From assembly GCA_012799975.1 (NCBI GenBank), contig JAAZKF010000108.1:1-35378 (forward strand): DNA of 35,378 nt, in the 5' to 3' direction. The stretch is from Burkholderiales bacterium. Its GTDB lineage: Bacteria; Vulcanimicrobiota; Xenobia; Xenobiales; Xenobiaceae. Under the pieces are notes generated by a model. It made no database searches, was not told where the DNA came from, and saw only the letters and a list, made by a program, of their open reading frames with translations. The position numbers and the translations under genes are program-made. Positions 15,999-23,484 of this stretch are shown piece by piece (position 1 is the stretch's first letter; each line of letters opens with the position of its first letter).

Positions 15999-17345
15999 AT
16001 GCAACCGAAGGTCTACCCGCGGACGCGACACCCCGTGTCTCGCAAGAACATCGATCCCGACGCTTTGAAGGTCCTCTACCGTCTGTATCGGGCTGGGCAC
16101 ACGGCCTATCTGGTCGGCGGCGGGGTGCGTGACCTGATCCTGGGCCGCGCACCCAAGGACTTCGATATCGCCACCTCGGCGCGGCCTTCACAGATCAAGA
16201 AGCTGTTTCGCAATTGCCGGCTCATCGGGCGGCGCTTCCGCCTGGCCCATGTTCATTTCGGAGGGGACAAGGTCCTCGAGGTCTCGACCTTCCGGCGGGA
16301 GCCGGACCTGGAGGATGGCCTTCCCGAAGCCGACGAGGACGGCTTCGTCGACCTGCAGATCAGGATGGACAACACCTTCGGCTCCCCGGAGGAGGACGCG
16401 CGGCGTCGGGACTTTACGGTCAACGGTCTTTTCTACGATATCGACGACTATTCGATCCTGGACTATGTGGGGGGGGTTGAGGATCTGCATCGCAGCATCA
16501 TCCGCACCATCGGGGACCCCGACCTGCGCTTCCAGGAGGACCCCGTCCGGATGATCCGGGCCGTCAAGTTCTGCGCGCGCCTGGGCTTCAAGATGGATCG
16601 CGCTACCTGGGAGGCCATGGTGGCTCATCGCTGGGCCATCGAGAGGGCGGCCGCCCCCCGAGTACAGGAGGAGATCGCGCGGTTGTTGGAGAGCGGTACG
16701 GCCTGTCGCTGCATGGAGCTTCTGGACGATTCGGGGTTGCTGGAAGTGATGGTTCCCGAGATTTTTGCCTACCTCGAGCGGGCTGACCATGGTCAGGTCG
16801 CGGAAGACCTCGACGGTCAGCTCTACTACCGTCTGCTGCGCAGCATGGACGAGTTGCCCAGAACCTCGAAGGCCCGCCCCCTGCTCTTCGCCATAATGCT
16901 GGCGCCGCTGTGCCTGGAGGCTGGCCTGCTGGGGACCGAGCCGCCCGACCCCTTGGTCCGCAAGGTGATGAAGGAACTCGGGCCCCGTCTGGGGATCTCC
17001 CGGAAGGATCAGGAACGCGTGACGCAGATCCTCCTGACGCAGCGTCGCATGCTGCCGCGCAAGCGGAAGCGAACCTTCCCCAAGGCGCTGGTCGCGCGCT
17101 CCTACTTCCCCGAAGCCTTTGTCCTGTATCGGATGCTGGTCCAGGCCACGGGGAGCGGAGAGGCAGAACTGGCCTGGTGGAACGAGAGACTGGGAGAATT
17201 CTGGGGAACCGGGCAGGTCTCGTCGCAACCCTCGCCGGGCTTCGCCCCTCCATATGGCGACCAGGCCGGGACGACCCGCCCCTATCGTCGTCGTAGACGA
17301 CGCCCCGGTCGAGGAGGACACCAGGAACTGGTGGCTGACTCCTGA
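15999..17345 (+). CDS. pcnB: Poly(A) polymerase I / CCA tRNA nucleotidyltransferase family (PcnB-like)
   Basis: YLVGGGVRDLILGRAPKDFDIATSARP, RRDFTVNGLFYDI, FQEDPVRMIRAVKF motifs; purine-rich SD ggaagaggaag. Confidence 0.88.
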   Translation: MQPKVYPRTRHPVSRKNIDPDALKVLYRLYRAGHTAYLVGGGVRDLILGRAPKDFDIATSARPSQIKKLFRNCRLIGRRFRLAHVHFGGDKVLEVSTFRREPDLEDGLPEADEDGFVDLQIRMDNTFGSPEEDARRRDFTVNGLFYDIDDYSILDYVGGVEDLHRSIIRTIGDPDLRFQEDPVRMIRAVKFCARLGFKMDRATWEAMVAHRWAIERAAAPRVQEEIARLLESGTACRCMELLDDSGLLEVMVPEIFAYLERADHGQVAEDLDGQLYYRLLRSMDELPRTSKARPLLFAIMLAPLCLEAGLLGTEPPDPLVRKVMKELGPRLGISRKDQERVTQILLTQRRMLPRKRKRTFPKALVARSYFPEAFVLYRMLVQATGSGEAELAWWNERLGEFWGTGQVSSQPSPGFAPPYGDQAGTTRPYRRRRRRPGRGGHQELVADS

Positions 17346-17377
17346 GTTCTAGTAAGATCCGGAAAGGTGGTCTGCAG

Positions 17378-18076
17378 ATGTCCGAGCAGCGCGAGAAGGC
17401 CAAGTGGGTAGCTGCCCGCGCCGCCTGTGGGATGGTGGAGTCGGGGATGGTCGTCGGTCTGGGTACCGGATCGACAGCCATCAAGTTCCTGGACCTGTTG
17501 GCGGAGCGGGTTCGTCAAGAAGGCTTGAAGGTCACCTGCGTGGCCACCTCCGAGAAGACCGGTCGGGAGGCTGGGCGGCGAGGCTTGGCCATGGTTCCCG
17601 GTTTTCCCGACTTTGGAGTTGTGGATCTGACCGTGGACGGGGCTGATGAGGTCGACCCGGCCGGCAATCTGATCAAGGGCGGTGGCGGAGCCCTCCTGCG
17701 CGAGAAGCTGGTCGCCTTGGCCAGTCGGCGGGTCGTTATCGTGGTGGACCCCGACAAGCACGTGGCCGAACTCGGACACGACTTCCGCCTTCCCGTCGAG
17801 GTGGTCCCGTTCGGCTGGTCGCGAACCCTCCAGGCACTTCGGGATCTGGGGGCTGAACCCGGGATGCGTCGGCAAGGTGACGAATTCTTCCGGACCGACC
17901 ATGACAACTACATTATCGATTGCCGGTTCGCGGGTATTCCCGAGCCGGCGGCTCTGCACGCCCGGATCAAGAGCCTCTCGGGCGTCGTTGAGACGGGGAT
18001 CTTCCCCGGCCTGGCGCACGCGATCCTGACTGGCCATCCGGACGGCACCTGGGATTTGCGCGAACTCCCGGTTTGA
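17378..18076 (+). CDS. rpiA: Ribose-5-phosphate isomerase A
   Basis: GLGTGSTA, DLTVDGADEVD, KGGGGALLREK motifs. Confidence 0.96.
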   Translation: MSEQREKAKWVAARAACGMVESGMVVGLGTGSTAIKFLDLLAERVRQEGLKVTCVATSEKTGREAGRRGLAMVPGFPDFGVVDLTVDGADEVDPAGNLIKGGGGALLREKLVALASRRVVIVVDPDKHVAELGHDFRLPVEVVPFGWSRTLQALRDLGAEPGMRRQGDEFFRTDHDNYIIDCRFAGIPEPAALHARIKSLSGVVETGIFPGLAHAILTGHPDGTWDLRELPV

Positions 18077-18278
18077 AGCCTTTGGAAGCCCAGGGGGACG
18101 GGGCCCGCCGGCTCCTGGAATCGGCCTGACACACCCACGAGGAATCTCGAGGTTCATTGCGAATACCCTGCCCGGATTCCTGCGCCCGGTTGCCTGGGCG
18201 GAGAGGCTCCGCCGCCGAGAGTCCGATACCGGTCTGTCCGGGGGGCTCCGCAGGGTGGCAATTGCCTGGAGGTGTTGG

Positions 18279-20006
18279 ATGCGAAGGAAATTCCTCGGTT
18301 GGATGACGGCCGCGGTACTCTCGGGGTGCCTGTTGGCTGGATGTGGTTCAGGGGGAGGCGACGCTTCGAGCTTCCATTACGTCCCGCCCCCGGGCCCGAT
18401 GCCCCCCCCTCAGCGCCCGGTGAGTTTCAGAATCCCCGCCTACAACGCAGGGGATCAGGCGGTCCTGGTCTTCACCCCGGTCAGCAAGGATGAGTTCGAT
18501 CAGTCCGGCAACACCATCCAGATCAACGCCGTCAATGCCCGTCAGAGCGAATGCGCTGAAGACCACTCTCACGCCAAGGGGACGTTTGCCGACAAGTGTG
18601 GGTTGAACGAGTCAATCCGCTCCTTTGACGAACGGGTCGGGCTGGAGCGGGTCCGCGAGCGATCCGAGCTGCTCCGGCCGCGCGAGATCCAGCCGCGCTG
18701 GGACGGACTGCCCAAGGGCACTCCCGGTGAGCTCTTCCATCCGCTGGCCGACAAAGTAGACTCCAAGATCGAGGTCGTCAAGATGCTGGACGACTCCCAG
18801 ACCGTCCACTGCAACATCCTGGCCGAGTCTGGGGTCATCACCGAGGCGGATGCCCTGCAACTGGCCCAGGTCTTCGACTCGGCCAACCCCTTCGACCCGA
18901 CCGCTCCCGGTACCATCGGTCTGTATGATCGGATCACCGGGATTTGTGGCCACGAGTGGCAGAACAACCCCGTGGGCGGCCGAGACGGCGACCTGCGCGT
19001 CAATCTGGTCATCTGTTCGGCCAGCACCATGGCCATCGAAGGTGGGTTCGTTTTTGGCCTGGTCCGCTTCGCTGACATCTTTGGGACTGATATCGACCCC
19101 GTCTCCAACGCCGGGGAGTATGTCTACATCAACTACGAAGCCCTCGCTGTCCCAGGCGGGAATCCGCTGCAGAATTACAGCCTCTACGGCACCCTGGCCC
19201 ATGAGTTCCTGCACTTGGTCCAGATGAACGCCAAGGTGGGCGAGGAAGGCACCTTCCCCCACTTCGACCCCCAGACGCCGGACCCCGCCCACAGTGCCTA
19301 CACGCTGTCCGAGCGCCGGACCATGGCAGAAGGTTTCGCCGAGACGATGGCCACCCTGTGTGGCTATGGGGTTCACAAGGCTCTGGACGCCTCGCCTACT
19401 GGTGGGGCCGACCTGCTGGCCTACGACCCGATCAACCTCTTCCTGGGAGGGGAGAGCCTCATCGCCCCGGGGATGACCGGCATCACCACGGTGGGCTCCA
19501 ACTTCTGGACACCATTCCTGGAAGAGGGCGACCCCTATGGGATCGGTCATCTCTTCGGCCTCTATCTGGTCGACCGCTATGGGGCCGAGAAGTGGGGTGA
19601 GCTGACCAGGTCGCGGCATCGCGGGCTGCTCAACCTCAACGCCGTCCTGGGGCTTGAACCCGAGGATGTCTTCCACGGATTCAACATCGCGCTGCACGCC
19701 TCGTCACTGGCCGGCGTCCCGCCCCAGTATGACTTGAGTCTGCTGCGTCCGGGCGGCTTGAACAACTATCGCCCCCTGCTTTCGGATGAACCTCCGATCT
19801 TCCATAACCTGCTGACCGCCGGCTTCGTCGTGTCGTCCGAGCCGACGGCCTGGATCGAGAAGGTCGTTCCGCCCTGGTCGACGTCGCTCTTCCGCTTCAT
19901 CGGTGGCGACGGCTCTGCTTTGAACCTCGATATAGTCCTGCCCCTGAAGTCCCGGGCCAGCCTGATCCATGAATCTCCGGCCGGAACCTTCTCGGATATC
20001 CAGTGA
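18279..20006 (+). CDS. Putative lipoprotein zinc metallopeptidase (HExxH, M30 hyicolysin-like)
   Basis: Lipobox LLAGC; TLAHEFLHLVQ motif followed by MAEGFAETMATL (candidate third ligand). SD ggaggtg. Confidence 0.8.
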   Translation: MRRKFLGWMTAAVLSGCLLAGCGSGGGDASSFHYVPPPGPMPPPQRPVSFRIPAYNAGDQAVLVFTPVSKDEFDQSGNTIQINAVNARQSECAEDHSHAKGTFADKCGLNESIRSFDERVGLERVRERSELLRPREIQPRWDGLPKGTPGELFHPLADKVDSKIEVVKMLDDSQTVHCNILAESGVITEADALQLAQVFDSANPFDPTAPGTIGLYDRITGICGHEWQNNPVGGRDGDLRVNLVICSASTMAIEGGFVFGLVRFADIFGTDIDPVSNAGEYVYINYEALAVPGGNPLQNYSLYGTLAHEFLHLVQMNAKVGEEGTFPHFDPQTPDPAHSAYTLSERRTMAEGFAETMATLCGYGVHKALDASPTGGADLLAYDPINLFLGGESLIAPGMTGITTVGSNFWTPFLEEGDPYGIGHLFGLYLVDRYGAEKWGELTRSRHRGLLNLNAVLGLEPEDVFHGFNIALHASSLAGVPPQYDLSLLRPGGLNNYRPLLSDEPPIFHNLLTAGFVVSSEPTAWIEKVVPPWSTSLFRFIGGDGSALNLDIVLPLKSRASLIHESPAGTFSDIQ

Positions 20007-20041
20007 CCTGAAGACCTCGGCCTTTTGAAGAACACCATATG

Positions 20042-20089
20042 GACACTCCCGTACAGCCCCGGAATGTGCTGGGGCCGTGCGGGGGTGTC
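20042..20089 (+). terminator. Terminator-like hairpin downstream of the metallopeptidase
   Basis: gacactcccgtacagcccc-N10-ggggccgtgcgggggtgtc: 19-bp arms with two G.U pairs and one A.C mismatch on the + strand, followed by cattttcc. Confidence 0.6.
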
Positions 20090-20548
20090 AGCATTTTCCG
20101 GGCTGGGGGCGACTGCTTCTAGTACCTGTGGGGGTTTGTGGGGGTTGCCGCTACCCCTCCAGGTTGCCGGAATGGTGAGCCTTGGCTTCCCTTCAGATGA
20201 GTCTCAGGCTAGAGGGATCCCGGCCACGAGTTGGTCCGGGCCTGGCGGAACAGTGCCCTCAAAGCATTTCGGTTCAGGCCTCTTCAAAGCCGTCTGCTTA
20301 TCTGATCTGGTACAGGGCCAGCAGCCTGTGTGAATATCGCGTCGGTCGCCCCGCCTCTTGATGGGGTTGCACCGCGCGGGGCAAAACAAGGCCCTCAGGC
20401 CATGCTGGTGGATGCTCACATAGGCTGCTGCTGGCGCAACACGTTTGCTCGGGTGGCACGCCAGGCGGCGATTCAAAGACGATCCAGGGACCTGGCCACC
20501 CCCCTGGCGGAGCAGGCTTGAGAAACCTCGCCGTTGTCGGGGGGTATT

Positions 20549-23272
20549 TCATTTTTGCCGGTTGCGCCAGGCCTTCTCGAGTGCCACCACCGGCAGGATG
20601 GTGGCACCTACCAGCGTGGCTTTCACCAAGTCGGCCGGTTTGAGCGGCACGGTGTCAAAGACCACGTTCATGGGGGGGAAGTAGATGAAAAGAGCCTGCA
20701 GGACCAACAGGAATGCGATTCCCAGGTAGAGCGGGGGGTTGCTCCACGCCCCGACCGTCAGGAAGGAGTGTTTCAGCGAGCGGCAGTTCAACAGATAGAA
20801 GACCTGAAAAAGGACCACCGTGGTGACCGCCATCGTCTGAGCCTCGGAGACGGCTGCAGCAGCGTTGATGCCAGAGATCAGAGCATCGGATCGCTCGTCG
20901 AGGAACATCAGGATGGCTCCAACCGTCATCAGGACCGCCACCATGACCGTCCGGTACAGGACGAAGGGGCCGAGGATAGGCTCTCCCGGTCGGCGGGGAG
21001 GACGTTCCATGAGGTCCTTCTCAGGAGCCTCGAAAGCCAGGGGAGTGGCCAGGAAGAAGGAGGCGATCAGGTTCACCCACAGCAACTGGGCTGGCAGCAT
21101 GGGGAGCAGCAGTTGGCCCGTGCGGGGGTCAAAGGGGAAGAAGGCGACGCCCCAGGTCAGGATCAGGGCCAGTCCCAGGTTGGTCGGCAGCATGAAGGCC
21201 AGGGACTTGATCAGGTTGTCGTAGACGCGGCGGCCCTCTTCGACGGCAGCCCGGATGCTGGCGAAGTTGTCGTCGGTAAGTACCAGGTCGGCTGCCTGCT
21301 TGCTGACCGAGGTCCCCGTGATCCCCATGGCTACGCCGATGTTGGCCTGTTTCAAGGCAGGGGCGTCGTTGACCCCGTCGCCCGTCATCGCCACTATCTC
21401 GCCCTGGGCCTGCAGGTTCTTTACCAGGCGCAATTTGTGCTCGGGGGCTACCCGGGCGAAGACATGGCAGCGGCGCAGCGCGTCGTCCAGGGTCGGATCA
21501 TCCATGCGACTGAGTTCCCGGCCGGAAATCACCGGGATCTCCGATTGCAGGCCGAGCTGCTCTCCGATGGACTGCGCCGTCGCCTGATGGTCTCCGGTGA
21601 TCATCTTGACCGTGATGCCGGCCTGGTGGCAGTCCCGGATGGCCGCGATGGCCTCGGCACGGGGCGGGTCGATCATCCCCTGAAGGCCCAGGAAGTGGAA
21701 CCCGGTGGCGGTGTCCTCCATGTCTACCTGGACCTGGTCTCCTGGCAGTTCCTTGCGGGCGAAAGCCAGGACTCGGATACCCCGGGAGGCCATCCCCAGC
21801 ACCTGGTTCTGGACCTCCTCGAGCTCGGCTCCCGGGCAACGCGACAGGATGATTTCGGGCGCCCCCTTCAGCAGCAGGATGCTGGCTTCTCCCATCCGAT
21901 GCAGCGTCGCCATGAACTGGTTTTCGCTTTCGAAGGGGATGGCATCCAGCCGGGGTGATTCCTGGCGCACCTCGGAGACCTTCAGCCCGGCCTTTTCGGC
22001 GGCCGTCAGGAGCGCTCCCTCGGTGGGGTCTCCCGTGACGGTCCAGCGCCCGGCTTCCTCCTGCAGGGAGGCGTCATTGCAGAGCACACCGGCTTCCAGC
22101 AGGCTGCGACCGGCCTCCGGGAGGTCTGGGGTGAAGCCGCCCACCGGCTCATAGCCGACACCGTCTACAGCGATCGTTCCGATCTGGGGGGACCACAGGG
22201 CCTGGACCGTCATTTCGTTGCGGGTCAGGGTGCCGGTCTTGTCGGTACAGATCACCGTGGTGCTGCCCAGGGTCTCGACGGCGGGAAGCTTGCGAATCAC
22301 CGCCTGACGCCGGGCCATCCGTTGCACTCCGATGGCCAGGGCGATGGTTACCACGGCCGGCAGGCTCTCGGGGATGGCACCCACTGCCAGGGCAATGGCA
22401 AAGGTGACGGTGCCTCGCACGGCATCGAAGAAGGCTGAGCCATTGGTCAGCATCTCTCGAGCGGTGCCCACAGCCAGCATCAGCGCTGCCAGAGCGACGA
22501 TCCCCAAGGTCAGCTTGCCGCCGATCTCCTGGAGCGCCCGGGTCAGGGGGGTCACCAGGTCGGTGGCTTCTGACAGCATGGTGGAGATGCGGCCCAGTTC
22601 GGTCGCGCTGCCCGTGGCTATCACGATTCCGGTCCCGGTGCCGTAGGTCACCAGGGTTCCAGCAAAGGCCAGGCACTGGCGCTCCCCCAGGGAGGCCTCG
22701 GAGTCCACCGGACCGGGCGCCTTGTCGACCGGGACCGACTCGCCCGTCAGGGCTGCCTCTTCGATCTGGAGGTTCCGGCTTGTCAGCAGGCGCAGGTCGG
22801 CCGGGACCTTGTCTCCGCTGGCCAGGAAGACCACGTCTCCCGGCACCAGGTCGGGCACGGGCACCGAGAGGCGCTGCCCCGAGCGCTGGACCGCAGCGAA
22901 TTCGGGGACCATGCCGGAGAGGGCCTCGATGGCCTGGCTGGCCCGGAACTCTTGGAAGAACCCGATGGCTGCGTTGAGGATCACCACGGCCAGGATGACC
23001 AGCCCGTTCTTGGTCCCATCGCGGGGATCCGCCAGCAGGGCCACCACCGAGGCTGCCAGGAGCACCCAGATCAGCGGGGTGTTGATCTGCCTCCAGAGGA
23101 GGACCCATATCGAGTCGCCTTTAGGGTGGGGAAGCAGGTTCGGGCCGTGCTTTTCAAGACGGGCCTTGGCCTGCTCGACAGTGAGCCCCCCCGGGTTGGA
23201 GTCCAGGGCGTGGAGAATCTCGTCTTCGGTTTGGGCGTGCCAGGGGAGGGAGGGGGGGGGAACAATCGACAT
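20549..23272 (-). CDS. P2-type cation-translocating ATPase (noncanonical ion site)
   Basis: DKTGTLTRNEM, TGESVPVDK, MTGDGVNDAPALK motifs, C-terminal cation ATPase domain. Start at MSIVPPPSLPWHA (longer ORF to 23317). Confidence 0.95.
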   Translation of the reverse strand: MSIVPPPSLPWHAQTEDEILHALDSNPGGLTVEQAKARLEKHGPNLLPHPKGDSIWVLLWRQINTPLIWVLLAASVVALLADPRDGTKNGLVILAVVILNAAIGFFQEFRASQAIEALSGMVPEFAAVQRSGQRLSVPVPDLVPGDVVFLASGDKVPADLRLLTSRNLQIEEAALTGESVPVDKAPGPVDSEASLGERQCLAFAGTLVTYGTGTGIVIATGSATELGRISTMLSEATDLVTPLTRALQEIGGKLTLGIVALAALMLAVGTAREMLTNGSAFFDAVRGTVTFAIALAVGAIPESLPAVVTIALAIGVQRMARRQAVIRKLPAVETLGSTTVICTDKTGTLTRNEMTVQALWSPQIGTIAVDGVGYEPVGGFTPDLPEAGRSLLEAGVLCNDASLQEEAGRWTVTGDPTEGALLTAAEKAGLKVSEVRQESPRLDAIPFESENQFMATLHRMGEASILLLKGAPEIILSRCPGAELEEVQNQVLGMASRGIRVLAFARKELPGDQVQVDMEDTATGFHFLGLQGMIDPPRAEAIAAIRDCHQAGITVKMITGDHQATAQSIGEQLGLQSEIPVISGRELSRMDDPTLDDALRRCHVFARVAPEHKLRLVKNLQAQGEIVAMTGDGVNDAPALKQANIGVAMGITGTSVSKQAADLVLTDDNFASIRAAVEEGRRVYDNLIKSLAFMLPTNLGLALILTWGVAFFPFDPRTGQLLLPMLPAQLLWVNLIASFFLATPLAFEAPEKDLMERPPRRPGEPILGPFVLYRTVMVAVLMTVGAILMFLDERSDALISGINAAAAVSEAQTMAVTTVVLFQVFYLLNCRSLKHSFLTVGAWSNPPLYLGIAFLLVLQALFIYFPPMNVVFDTVPLKPADLVKATLVGATILPVVALEKAWRNRQK

Positions 23273-23404
23273 GAGTTGGGAGTTCTCCTCGTCAAGTCGG
23301 GTCCAGGGGGGCTTCATCTGGTCTGTTCAGCCGGACCGGGTCCTCGCTGGATCCAGAAAACGGTTTTGACCGTGGAAGGGTTACCGGCACAGGTCCGGGT
23401 CAAG

Positions 23405-23442
23405 GCCATGCTCCCAGGCGGTGGTTGCCATGGGAGCATGGC
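23405..23442. repeat. Perfect hairpin between ygfK and the ATPase gene
   Basis: gccatgctccca-N14-tgggagcatggc, 12-bp arms; possible terminator or processing site. Confidence 0.7.
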
Positions 23443-23484
23443 TCGATGGTTTTGGAGGGCTCCTCCTTTAGAGGCGCCGTCGGC

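Noticed and set aside
18077-18278. tRNA or small ncRNA between rpiA and the metallopeptidase
   Set aside because: No T-loop or acceptor-stem pairing visible; only a 7-bp hairpin (ggcggag-agg-ctccgcc, 18197-18213).
20335-20400. CRISPR-repeat-like string gtcgccccgcctcttgatggggttgcaccgcgcggggcaaaac
   Set aside because: Single occurrence, no periodic repeats or spacers and no cas genes.
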